From NCBI GenBank assembly GCA_017526985.1, contig JAFXQR010000179.1:106331-170330 (forward strand): a stretch of DNA of 64,000 nucleotides. Direction: 5' to 3'. The notes beneath the pieces are model-generated. The model ran no database searches. It was not told the DNA's origin and was given only the letters and a program-made list of their open reading frames with translations. The translations under genes were made by a program, and so were the position numbers. The DNA comes from Lachnospiraceae bacterium (GTDB lineage Bacteria > Bacillota > Clostridia > Lachnospirales > Lachnospiraceae). The number at the start of each line of letters is the position of its first letter. Position 1 is the first letter of the stretch. This document shows positions 47,539 to 55,708 of this stretch, one piece after another.

Positions 47539-48846
47539 TTATTTGCTCCGGTAACTTTCCAGATATTTGATCCTGGCCGGATGACGGAGCTTACGCAGTG
47601 CTTTTGATTCGATCTGGCGGATACGTTCACGGGTCAATCCGTAGATCTTACCGAGTTCTTCCAGTGTATATTCCCGGTTCTCTTCATTGATGCCAAAACG
47701 CATACGGATGATATGCGCCTCCCGGTTCGTCATGGTTGTCCGAAGCAGATAATCCATCTGATCCTTCAAGCCGGATAAAAGCGCAAATTCTTCCGGGTTC
47801 ATAGCTTCGGTATCGGCTACCGCATCCCCCAGGCAATAATCTTCATCGTCTCCCATACCGGCGTCCAGGGAGAGTGGATCGGAAGCAATCCTGAGCAGAT
47901 CACTTACCTTGCTTCTGCTCATACCGGTATACTCCACGATCTCATCTACTGTAGCTTCGTGTCCGTTTTGTAAAAGCAGCTGTTTCTGCGCTCTTATGAT
48001 ACGGTTCATACTCTCCACCATATGTACCGGAATACGGATCAGACGATCGGTGTCCGAAATACCACGGATGATCGACTGGCGGATCCACCACACCGCATAG
48101 GTGGAGAATTTATACCCCTTATGATAATCAAATTTATCCGCCGCACGGATCAGACCGATATTTCCCTCTTCGATCAGATCGGAATATTCCAGAGTTTTGG
48201 CAAAGAGAAACCGTTTGGAAAGTTTGATCACCAGACGGAGATTACAGTTGATCATCATCTCTCTGGCTTCCTTCCCTTTACGGATCTTAACTTCCAGATC
48301 CCGGCGGTTTGCGGCACCCATCCGGCTGCCGTAAGTGTCCAGTTTCTTCTGCGCCTCCAGCCCTTCTTCCATAAGCATCGCATACTTTACTTCTTCCTCT
48401 GCGGTCAGAAGATTGTATTTTGATGCTTCACGGATATAGAAACGGGTGGAATCAGATAAACCCTCAATACTCTCCGATTCTTTCAGTTCCTTCTCCAGGC
48501 TTTCTTCCGTAAGATCCTCTTCATATTCCAGGTCTACGGTTTTCAGGTCTTCTGCCGTAGGCTCCGCATCCGGGATGTCCACTTCTTCGATGGATGCATC
48601 AAAGCTGCTCCCATCCATATCTGCTCCGAAGATAAAATCGGTTCTTGGGTCGATCTGCGCTGTCGGATCCGCAAACATATCGTTCTCTACCCCAAGCGTT
48701 TCCAGGATCTGATCAATATCTTCTTCCTTTAATGAAAAACCGGAAAAGGCCTCGATCACATCGTTATAAGTAATACTGTCGCATTTTTCTTTCAGTTTAT
48801 TCAGTTGTGTCAAAAACGCAGTTTGTCGATCCATTGTCATAGTCAT
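47539..48846 (-). CDS. Element-encoded primary-type sigma factor
   Basis: 435 residues from ATG at 48846. Region 1.1-like N-terminus, 1.2 (DSTRFYIREASKYNLLTAEEE), 2.1-2.4 (NLRLVIKLSKRF... YKFSTYAVWWIRQSIIRGISD), 3 and 4.2 (TLEELGKIYGLTRERIRQIESKALRKLRHP). In region 2.4 the Gln equivalent to E. coli Q437 is kept, but Ile replaces T440, both known determinants of -10 reading. Region 4.2 keeps the -35-contacting RERIRQ. It differs from a host housekeeping sigma in several 2.4 positions (GISDTDRL for AIADQART). Its own gene has a CATATA-motif promoter. Confidence 0.9.
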   Translation of the reverse strand: MTMTMDRQTAFLTQLNKLKEKCDSITYNDVIEAFSGFSLKEEDIDQILETLGVENDMFADPTAQIDPRTDFIFGADMDGSSFDASIEEVDIPDAEPTAEDLKTVDLEYEEDLTEESLEKELKESESIEGLSDSTRFYIREASKYNLLTAEEEVKYAMLMEEGLEAQKKLDTYGSRMGAANRRDLEVKIRKGKEAREMMINCNLRLVIKLSKRFLFAKTLEYSDLIEEGNIGLIRAADKFDYHKGYKFSTYAVWWIRQSIIRGISDTDRLIRIPVHMVESMNRIIRAQKQLLLQNGHEATVDEIVEYTGMSRSKVSDLLRIASDPLSLDAGMGDDEDYCLGDAVADTEAMNPEEFALLSGLKDQMDYLLRTTMTNREAHIIRMRFGINEENREYTLEELGKIYGLTRERIRQIESKALRKLRHPARIKYLESYRSK

Positions 48847-48884
48847 GGGTTTGTAAGCCCCTCCATAGTTATATTTTATATAAT

Positions 48885-48907
48885 AATATGAAAAATAATA
48901 TTTTACT
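48885..48907 (-). promoter_or_regulatory. CATATA-motif promoter of the sigma gene
   Basis: AGTAAAAT exactly 17 bp before CATATT, 39 bp before 48846; autoregulation is implied if the sigma reads this motif. Confidence 0.75.
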
Positions 48908-48916
48908 TGCACATGA

Positions 48917-48946
48917 AAAAAGCAGACCATATTGGCCTGCTCTATA
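48917..48946 (-). terminator. Rho-independent terminator of the 34-aa gene
   Basis: AGCAGGCC/GGTCTGCT hairpin with TTTTTT. Confidence 0.85.
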
Positions 48947-48967
48947 ACCCCCGGTCGTAGAACTGTG

Positions 48968-49072
48968 TTAGTCCAGGTAACTCAGACTGTTATTGCTCTC
49001 CTTTTTTGCGTCTGCAAACGGATGAAAAGAAAATCCCATGCTTGCAGAAAACAGCATTGTAATAAAGAACAT
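48968..49072 (-). CDS. 34-residue exported or membrane peptide with its own promoter and terminator
   Basis: MFFITMLFSASMGFSFHPF followed by ADAKKESNNSLSYLD. A hydrophobic N-terminal half with an A-x-A-like site (FADA) before a short polar tail resembles a secreted-peptide precursor. GGGGGAGGAG precedes the ATG. A TTGACT-17-TACCAT promoter and a strong terminator bracket it. It could be a signalling or inhibitor peptide, or a small toxin; not assigned. Confidence 0.6.
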   Translation of the reverse strand: MFFITMLFSASMGFSFHPFADAKKESNNSLSYLD

Positions 49073-49115
49073 TACTCCTCCCCCTCTCCTTTTTCCCTCA
49101 TAACTATGATGGTGC

Positions 49116-49144
49116 ATGGTAAGAAAAACACGGGATAAAGTCAA
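49116..49144 (-). promoter_or_regulatory. SigmaA-type promoter of the 34-aa gene
   Basis: TTGACT, 17-bp spacer, TACCAT on the minus strand. No CATATA motif here. Confidence 0.55.
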
Positions 49145-49171
49145 TAAATACGGAAGAATATATTAACCAAA

Positions 49172-49206
49172 AATCATAAAGAAAACGCCCAATTTTTGAG
49201 CATTTT
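49172..49206 (-). terminator. Rho-independent terminator
   Basis: AAAATGCTC/GGGCGTTTTC stem with T-rich tail after the helicase gene. Confidence 0.7.
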
Positions 49207-49245
49207 CAATGTTTTTTCGATGTTTTTCTATTTTAGCACGCCGTT

Positions 49246-50925
49246 TTATGCCCGCTCGGCATAATACCGCACCCGGTCTTTGTAGTTTTCGTACCACCAT
49301 TCCATACTCCTGAGGTACCTCGGCTCATCAAACAAAAACGGGAGATCGTTGCGGTCTTCTTCAAACTGGGCTTTTACCATCTCATGTGCCTGAAAAGGTG
49401 TCAGATGCGGGAATTCCTGCTCGATCTGCTTACGGTAGTGAATATAATGCTGTTTTACATACTCAAAAGTCAGGTCTTTGTCGATGCGGCGGATGATCGT
49501 ACCGCTTGCTTTCTGTGCCTGCAGCTGCTGGTTCTGAGCAAGTGCTTTTCTGAGTTCCGCATCCTTCTGCACTTTTTCTCTCTGGATCTGCTGCTTTTGA
49601 TGCTCCAGATCATCCGCTTTTGTTTTTAGCATCTTGATAACTTCGGAAAGATCGGCATTTTCACTCGTTAATCGCTTGATAATGCGCATCATACGGCTCA
49701 ATGTATCTTCTGTCGTAACCTCCACCATCTCCACGGGGAGAGGGTCAATGATCTGCAGTGTATGCAAAACATCGTTTACCTTCTTCCGCTTACGCTTACG
49801 ATCCTGTTTTTCTTCTTTTGTTTCACCGTCTGCACGCCATTTGATCAATTCATCCAGGATGGGCAGAGCGCAATCCGGCTCCGCAAATTCCGAGATGCTG
49901 TCTCCATGATCCACAAAAACAGCGTCACTTTTTCCTTCACATGTGCGGAGTATTCGTCCGACCACCTGGAACCAAAGCGGTCTGGATTTAATATGTCGGC
50001 AGTTAAATGCATAAGATACCGGCGGACAGTCAAATCCGTAGGTGAGCAGTGCTGCGTTTACCAGGCCGTCGATCTTATGGTCACGCAGAGCATCGATCAG
50101 CTCCCGGCGCTCTTTGATCGACATTCCACCGTGGATCACCTTGAAATTATATCCGGCTTTCTCAAAAGTATTTACCACGATCTGTGCCATTTCGATCGTT
50201 GTGGTAAAACCAAGTGCCGGACGGCCTTTTCCAAACTGTTCGTAGGACTCCACCAGGTCTCCCCAGATATCATTGTCATCAAAAATCCCCATCATCTGCT
50301 CGCCGGATAGTTCTTCCGCCAGCGGGTTATCTGGTTTTACATCCGTAATACCATCAATCGGTTTTGCATAGTAGCGCAGCGGCGCCAGGAAACCTTTTCG
50401 GATCAGCGATGGAACAGTTTCTTCCTGGATCAGGCCGTCAAAAACACCGTCTTTATGGATGCGGTCTTCCCCTTTTAAGAGGGCAAAGCCATCCATACGC
50501 TCCGGGGTTGCTGTCAGACCAAGAACACGCTTTGGCTTCATCATCTCTACCAAGGAATGTGTCTGTTTGATCGACACATGACACTCATCGAAGATCACAG
50601 TGCCTTCATGGATCGCTTCTTTCAGATCCGCCGGAAGCTTTTTATACTGGATACGCAGAGAATCTTTGGATGCGATAATACACTTCTTTCCGGTCAGAGA
50701 TGTTTTATCGGACCAGATGATATCCACGTCGCCAAACTCTTCCTGTGCCTGTCGGATCAATTCCAGCCGTGGCACGACAAAAAGAACAACTCCATTCAGT
50801 TGCTCCATTATGGAAGATGCGATCACTGTTTTTCCACCGCCGGTCGGAAGACAAATGATGTCATCCTTATTGGAAGCAATCGCTCTCTCCACGATCCGGT
50901 TCTGATATTCTCGTAACTCTTTCAT
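49246..50925 (-). CDS. SF2 DEAD/DEAH-type helicase with coiled-coil C-terminus
   Basis: 559 residues. Motif I PTGGGKT (about 27-33), II DECH (about 112), III TATP, V-VI region TYGFDCPP and QVVGRILR, as in the UvrB/RecG/RAD25-like SF2 group. From about 400 a coiled coil (ADDLEHQKQQIQREKVQKDAELRK) and a unique C-terminal domain. Probable DNA translocase for replication, repair or transfer. Last gene of a five-gene unit. Confidence 0.85.
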   Translation of the reverse strand: MKELREYQNRIVERAIASNKDDIICLPTGGGKTVIASSIMEQLNGVVLFVVPRLELIRQAQEEFGDVDIIWSDKTSLTGKKCIIASKDSLRIQYKKLPADLKEAIHEGTVIFDECHVSIKQTHSLVEMMKPKRVLGLTATPERMDGFALLKGEDRIHKDGVFDGLIQEETVPSLIRKGFLAPLRYYAKPIDGITDVKPDNPLAEELSGEQMMGIFDDNDIWGDLVESYEQFGKGRPALGFTTTIEMAQIVVNTFEKAGYNFKVIHGGMSIKERRELIDALRDHKIDGLVNAALLTYGFDCPPVSYAFNCRHIKSRPLWFQVVGRILRTCEGKSDAVFVDHGDSISEFAEPDCALPILDELIKWRADGETKEEKQDRKRKRKKVNDVLHTLQIIDPLPVEMVEVTTEDTLSRMMRIIKRLTSENADLSEVIKMLKTKADDLEHQKQQIQREKVQKDAELRKALAQNQQLQAQKASGTIIRRIDKDLTFEYVKQHYIHYRKQIEQEFPHLTPFQAHEMVKAQFEEDRNDLPFLFDEPRYLRSMEWWYENYKDRVRYYAERA

Positions 50926-50938
50926 AACTCCTCCAAAC

Positions 50939-51301
50939 TCAGTAGCATTTCATTGCTTCGTATTTCGACAAAAGCCGTTTTCTCTTCAGATCTTCCAGAA
51001 AACGCTTTGGAGCATCCGATACGATATATGCCGGACTCTCATCAAAGAATACTGCATAGTAGGCATTTCCCGTCCAGTTAATTTCAACCACTGTGGTAAT
51101 CTGTGTAGTCATCGCAGAACCCGCAAAGCAGCCAGGCTCTGAAAAACCGCCGGCAGTATTGCCCCACACCTGCGGAAAGACAAAAAAGCTCGTGAAATAT
51201 TCATGGATGTGAGCCTTTAATTCCGGATGGCTCTTTAAGATCGACAAGAGAGCGATGTTTTCCAGGTTATTCAAATCTGCATACTTTTTTCGTTCAGTCA
51301 T
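50939..51301 (-). CDS. Hypothetical protein
   Basis: 120 residues; N-terminal helix pair, then a glycine-rich strand region (VWGNTAGGFSEPGCFAGSA). ATGA overlap with the sigma4/alphaCTD-like gene. Unknown. Confidence 0.7.
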   Translation of the reverse strand: MTERKKYADLNNLENIALLSILKSHPELKAHIHEYFTSFFVFPQVWGNTAGGFSEPGCFAGSAMTTQITTVVEINWTGNAYYAVFFDESPAYIVSDAPKRFLEDLKRKRLLSKYEAMKCY

Positions 51302-51987
51302 TTTTTTTCCACCTCTGCTATGTTTTTACAGTAATCTTCCATCAGTTTCTGTATCTTTTTCAAGCCGCTGTCTCCGATCCCACGGATATTCTGAAGATAG
51401 ACCGTCCCGGCTTTTTCCAGATCCTGCACGGTATGCAGGCCGTTGCGGTGCAGACAGTTTCTGATACGTATCGGAAAGCCACACTGATCGATCGAAACCG
51501 GTTCTGACTCCGGAAACAGTGATTTTGGCGTCTCTACGGTAATATGCTTACCGTCTTTTACCGCTTCTAACTGATCCCGATAGACCTGGAGCTGGCGAAC
51601 CTCTTCTTTCAGACACTCCAGCTTCTTCAGATTACTGTCGTAAGTGATCGCATTTGCGATCCCCATGGCGATCATCCGCAGTCTTGTAGGATGTGTCAGC
51701 TTTTCCACCGCTGCCCTGCGCATTCTGGAAACCTGGCTCTTCTTCAGGCCAAGATCCAGACCGATCTGATAGGGTGACTGACGCTGTTCGAAATACCGGT
51801 GCAGGATGTCTTTTTCGATCGGAGAAAGACACCGCATCGCATAAGATAAGCCCTCTACCTGATCGTGATAACGCCTATAATCGGTCTCCGGGACCACACC
51901 AATCGTCAGCAGCAGATTATCCGGATAGTCATCAATCCCGGTGGATGCGGCTTTGCCGCTCCCTTTATTTGTCTGATTTAAAGCCAT
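51298..51987 (-). CDS. Fusion of sigma-region-4-like HTH and RNAP alphaCTD-like domain
   Basis: 229 residues from ATG at 51987 (AGGA upstream). About 55-110: LSPIEKDILHRYFEQRQSPYQIGLDLGLKKSQVSRMRRAAVEKLTHPTRLRMI matches sigma region 4 including its K-L-x-H-P-x-R end. About 120-145 is a coiled coil. About 165-222: SIDQCGFPIRIRNCLHRNGLHTVQDLE then IRGIGDSGLKKI matches the alpha subunit C-terminal helix-hairpin domain. No sigma region 2. It may bridge promoter DNA and polymerase (inference). Confidence 0.75.
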   Translation of the reverse strand: MALNQTNKGSGKAASTGIDDYPDNLLLTIGVVPETDYRRYHDQVEGLSYAMRCLSPIEKDILHRYFEQRQSPYQIGLDLGLKKSQVSRMRRAAVEKLTHPTRLRMIAMGIANAITYDSNLKKLECLKEEVRQLQVYRDQLEAVKDGKHITVETPKSLFPESEPVSIDQCGFPIRIRNCLHRNGLHTVQDLEKAGTVYLQNIRGIGDSGLKKIQKLMEDYCKNIAEVEKK

Positions 51988-52008
51988 TTTGATCAATCCT
52001 TATACTGT

Positions 52009-52410
52009 TTAGCAGTTTTCACCGCCGTCGTCCATCTCATCCAAGAGTTCTTCCTCTTCTTCGGAGAGCTTCACCGTCTGGCCTTTTGCTCTTGCTGCAG
52101 CCAGACGCTCGCGCAGTGCCTGCTTCTCTTCTTCGGTAAACTCACGCCCTTTTCTCGGTTTCTGCAGGCGCAGATATTTCACCGGGAATGTCCATACCTG
52201 GCAGTCTTCGCCATCGTGGCGGAGCTCCACACCATTTACTTTTTCCTCTGCCATCTCTTCCAGTTTTCTGCGGAAGTAGTTTCTGGTCTTCGGAACGGTC
52301 GCCGTACAGGTTTTTGAGCCCTTCACAAACTCAAAAGCGAACTCCTGCGAACCGGTATTGTTCAAAAATTCACGATCGATCTCATTTGCAACGGTTTCGA
52401 ACGGATTCAT
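52009..52410 (-). CDS. Hypothetical protein
   Basis: 133 residues; a DNA-binding-like central part (TVPKTRNYFRRKLEEMAEEK) and a charged tail ending EEELLDEMDDGGENC. AAAGGAG before the ATG. Unknown. Confidence 0.7.
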   Translation of the reverse strand: MNPFETVANEIDREFLNNTGSQEFAFEFVKGSKTCTATVPKTRNYFRRKLEEMAEEKVNGVELRHDGEDCQVWTFPVKYLRLQKPRKGREFTEEEKQALRERLAAARAKGQTVKLSEEEEELLDEMDDGGENC

Positions 52411-52541
52411 AAGATTCTCCTTTCCAAGATACCTTTTACCAGTGAATGTGCAGCAGACGCCTTGCAGTGATCAGAATTCTTCGGATCACGAAAATACGAT
52501 GCATTGCCCCGCTGTAATAAAAATTTTTCATCTTCTCTCAA
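52407..52541 (-). CDS. Small putative protein (44 aa), TTG start
   Basis: TTG at 52541 after AAGGAG opens REDEKFLLQRGNASYFRDP and stops at TGA overlapping the next ATG (ATGA), the coupling seen throughout this window. A competing 31-codon ATG frame is Arg-rich and not coupled. Confidence 0.45.
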   Translation of the reverse strand: MREDEKFLLQRGNASYFRDPKNSDHCKASAAHSLVKGILERRIL

Positions 52542-52596
52542 AACTCCTTACTTTTCTGTCACGCCAATGATGTCCGCCGGTTTCCCGGTATGACAA

Positions 52597-52619
52597 TATA
52601 TGAGAAAAAATATTTAACG
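52597..52619 (-). promoter_or_regulatory. CATATA-motif promoter
   Basis: CGTTAAAT exactly 17 bp before CATATA; contains the stop codon of the 52614 gene. Drives the 52541-49246 unit. Confidence 0.8.
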
Positions 52620-53567
52620 GGAGTATTCCGGAAACCATTCCTGTCCAAAATACCGGCCATTTACAAACAGATTGACATTCAGGATCTGCAAAACATCCCA
52701 CACCTTACTCCGATCCGGATATCTTTCCGGATGAGTCTCCAGATTTCTATAGTCTTCTGCAGATATTCCAAGCTGTTTGCATATACGAGCCTGCGTAAGG
52801 CCTCTCTCCTGGCGCTTTTTCCGGATTGCCAGGCCAAGATCCTTGATCCTGGTGATCGTGATATCATCCTCCCGGATATCCGGCTGTTCCTCTTCTGTTG
52901 CAGTTCCCGGCAATGGACGGAGCTGGTCCAGTTTTTCTGCTTTCTTGCGGAGATGGATCAGAAAAGCACTGACACACTGTTTGGAACATCCATAGCATTT
53001 TGCGATCTCTGTGACGCTATAGCCCGCCAGATGCATTCGTACATAACGGGTATCCAAAGAGATGTTGGCCCGCAAAAGCAGATCCTTAAACTCCTCCAGT
53101 TTTTGCTCCTTCTTCTGACTGGTTTTTTCCGATCGTCTGCGGCTATACTGTCTCTGCATACAAGTACGACATAACTGTACTTTCTCCTTCTGACTGTAGA
53201 CGATCTTTTTGCCGCATTCGGTGCATTGAAATACTTTTTTCTGTCTCTTCAGATCGGAAGCATCTGCCCAGAACAGATTATCCAAAGAGATATTGAGTGA
53301 ATTTCCATCCCGAAAAGATACGATCCTTTTATTTCCCGGGTTTGGGATAAAGGCTTCCGCTAAAAGCCGGTGCGCATAGCCACGGCGCTCCTCACCGTTC
53401 TTCATCCATACGACAGAGAGGTATTTTCTCCTGCCTTCTTCCGGCCGGCCGACTTTTACCATATTGCACTTTTTCCAATACCCGTCCCTGCAAAAGAAAT
53501 AAAAGGTACTGTCGGAGCAGACTTTTAATGCCATACCGTCTGCCCATTTTTCAATCACTTCTGCCAT
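52614..53567 (-). CDS. Degenerate HNH, zinc-finger and XRE HTH regulator-like protein
   Basis: 317 residues from ATG at 53567 (GGAGGAG upstream). About 60-105 HRLLAEAFIPNPGNKRIVSFRDGNSLNISLDNLFW follows the HNH homing-endonuclease pattern, but the catalytic NHIDG-type His is replaced (SFRDG). CTECGK...CRTC is a zinc ribbon. Two helix-turn-helix regions follow (SVTEIAKCYGCSKQCVS; LTQARICKQLGISAEDYRNLE). Likely a domesticated endonuclease acting as a DNA-binding regulator. Confidence 0.65.
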   Translation of the reverse strand: MAEVIEKWADGMALKVCSDSTFYFFCRDGYWKKCNMVKVGRPEEGRRKYLSVVWMKNGEERRGYAHRLLAEAFIPNPGNKRIVSFRDGNSLNISLDNLFWADASDLKRQKKVFQCTECGKKIVYSQKEKVQLCRTCMQRQYSRRRSEKTSQKKEQKLEEFKDLLLRANISLDTRYVRMHLAGYSVTEIAKCYGCSKQCVSAFLIHLRKKAEKLDQLRPLPGTATEEEQPDIREDDITITRIKDLGLAIRKKRQERGLTQARICKQLGISAEDYRNLETHPERYPDRSKVWDVLQILNVNLFVNGRYFGQEWFPEYSR

Positions 53568-53578
53568 AAACTCCTCCA

Positions 53579-55603
53579 TTATGCAGCTGCAGCAAGTTTG
53601 CGGCGATTTGCAACAACTGCCATATAAGTCTTACGGCTACGATCGGAATCATTCATAATGATCCGGCGGAGCGTACTGCGGGACGCATAGATCGTCACGC
53701 CCAGCCTGGCTCTCGTTACAGCGGTATAGAGCATTCTTCTGGTGATGAACCGGCTGTATTTTGGGATCGTTATCACGATCTCGTCATACTCCGAACCCTG
53801 CGATTTATGAATGGTGATCGAATATGCCAGCTCGATATCTTCTACATCCTGGACGGTCTTTACTTCTTCATCTACGGAGACATAGTAATATCCATCCTTG
53901 TATCCGGTCAGAATCCCGATGTCGCCGTTAAAATAGCCGGCACGGTAGTCTGTCCTGGTAAAGATCACACGATCGCCGATATAGAAATTCCGTATGGATC
54001 TTCCGCCACGGAAGATAGAATTTTGAGCCATCTTATTGATAAAGTAAGCGCTGCCTTTAATATTCTCCTTACGATACGGAGAAAATGCAGCCAGATCCCG
54101 CTGCGGGATATCTTCATCGCCGGAAGTATTATTCTTCTCTGCCGCCGCTACTTCAAAACCGGCGCGGATCCAGCCGATCGACGGAGAGCGGTCGATGATC
54201 CGAAAGCTGTCATCTTCTTTCAGAAAGACATTTCCTTCCAGAATACGATTTGCATTTTCCAAAATACATCCGCTGTTTCTGTGGTTTTTGGTCAGGTAGT
54301 AGCACGGCACACCCAGGTCGATCAGATCGCCCAGCACATTGCCGGCTGCAACCGACGGCAGCTGGTTTTTGTCACCAACCAGGATTACTTTGGTTTTCTG
54401 CATATCCAGACGGTTTAACAGGTCAGAAAAGATATCGATATCGGTCATAGATGATTCATCCACAATGATCAGGCCGGCCTTTTTGATATCTTCGTTTGTT
54501 TTTTTGCTGTAGTATCCGCTGCTTCCACGCCCGAGAAATTTATGGACCGTAGAGATCTGTGCGATATTGTTTCCGCCGATGGTCTCTCGGATGCGGTTCG
54601 CCGCTTTACCGGTAGATGCCAAGAAACGCACTTCGACATCACCATACTGTTCCTGCATCGTGGAGATTACCTTACGAAGAACGGTAGTCTTACCAACGCC
54701 GGGACCGCCGGTGATGATCGAGATACGGCCACGACAGGTGATCGAGCCTACGATCGCATTTTTCTGCTCGTCTTCCAGACCTTCCATATCGGTCGGCATA
54801 AAAGACGGGAATGGTGACACCGCATTTCGGTACTGATCCACTACCTGCAAGATCAAAAGTTCTTTACGGAAGGTCCGGCGCAGAAACACCATATAATCGC
54901 CGTCGTCTCCCGGCTCTACGATAAAATCATCCGAAAAATACTGGAGAACTCCCCACGGGCTGCCGTAACGCATCGGTCTTCCGATCCGGTCAAACATCCG
55001 AAGGAAACTCTTTTTGAAATCGGTATAAGATATCCAGGTATTCCCCTGGGATTCGGTACGGTGCATCAAGAACTTCGCACCATAGAGATATTCCTGCAAA
55101 CGCTCATCAAAAGTGCGTGGTATCACCGTCTTTGCCAGTTCCGGAAAAAGACGGAAATAATCCTCATCAGACGAGCGCATTTCGCAGACCATTGCATATG
55201 GGTTTCTTATGAACTCACGATATACATTCTTTTGTACCCGGCCGATCATGATCAGGATCTCCGAATAAGAAAGAAACTTTTTCAGCGAATAGTAGAATCT
55301 TACATCATCCTGTACCCGATCCAGGGAAAACACTTCTGTGCCTTCGGAATTCATATGATCGCCTTGCGGACGGACTTTGCCGGCGCAGGTTCCCAAATCG
55401 ACCGGAAAATAGACTTTCTGTACTGCCCCGCCAACAAATATTGTTTGCTCTTCAAAGATCACGCCAAGCGGCATATACGGAAAAAAGGAAGCTCGAAACT
55501 CCCTGCTCTCTTCACTATCCACCGTGTCTTTCACGGTAATTGTTGCTTCATGTGTGTGTTTATTGTGATTGTCTTTGACTCGTTCGATATTGCACAGAAA
55601 CAT
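53579..55603 (-). CDS. RecD2-like SF1 helicase
   Basis: 674 residues. An N-terminal ~280-residue region of its own type, then GGPGVGKTT (I), IIVDESSM (II), VGDKNQLPSVAAG (III), TKNHRNS (IV), SITIHKSQGSE (V) and YTAVTRARL (VI), as in RecD2/TraA-type 5'-3' helicases. No relaxase motif is seen. Probable role in replication, repair or transfer. GGAGGT precedes the ATG. Confidence 0.88.
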   Translation of the reverse strand: MFLCNIERVKDNHNKHTHEATITVKDTVDSEESREFRASFFPYMPLGVIFEEQTIFVGGAVQKVYFPVDLGTCAGKVRPQGDHMNSEGTEVFSLDRVQDDVRFYYSLKKFLSYSEILIMIGRVQKNVYREFIRNPYAMVCEMRSSDEDYFRLFPELAKTVIPRTFDERLQEYLYGAKFLMHRTESQGNTWISYTDFKKSFLRMFDRIGRPMRYGSPWGVLQYFSDDFIVEPGDDGDYMVFLRRTFRKELLILQVVDQYRNAVSPFPSFMPTDMEGLEDEQKNAIVGSITCRGRISIITGGPGVGKTTVLRKVISTMQEQYGDVEVRFLASTGKAANRIRETIGGNNIAQISTVHKFLGRGSSGYYSKKTNEDIKKAGLIIVDESSMTDIDIFSDLLNRLDMQKTKVILVGDKNQLPSVAAGNVLGDLIDLGVPCYYLTKNHRNSGCILENANRILEGNVFLKEDDSFRIIDRSPSIGWIRAGFEVAAAEKNNTSGDEDIPQRDLAAFSPYRKENIKGSAYFINKMAQNSIFRGGRSIRNFYIGDRVIFTRTDYRAGYFNGDIGILTGYKDGYYYVSVDEEVKTVQDVEDIELAYSITIHKSQGSEYDEIVITIPKYSRFITRRMLYTAVTRARLGVTIYASRSTLRRIIMNDSDRSRKTYMAVVANRRKLAAAA

Positions 55604-55645
55604 ACAAACACACCTCCGTGATTCATACTTTGTTATCTCTATTAC

Positions 55646-55668
55646 TATATGAAAAACAAAATATTACC
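55646..55668 (-). promoter_or_regulatory. CATATA-motif promoter
   Basis: GGTAATAT exactly 17 bp before CATATA, 43 bp before the RecD2-like gene. Confidence 0.75.
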
Positions 55669-55708
55669 ACGAAGGTGCTGCAGCTGATCCCTTGTTAAAG
55701 AAAGCGTT

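Noticed and set aside
48968-49072. Treating the 34-codon ORF as chance
   Set aside because: Reconsidered because promoter, strong ribosome site and terminator all agree; kept as a gene with moderate confidence.
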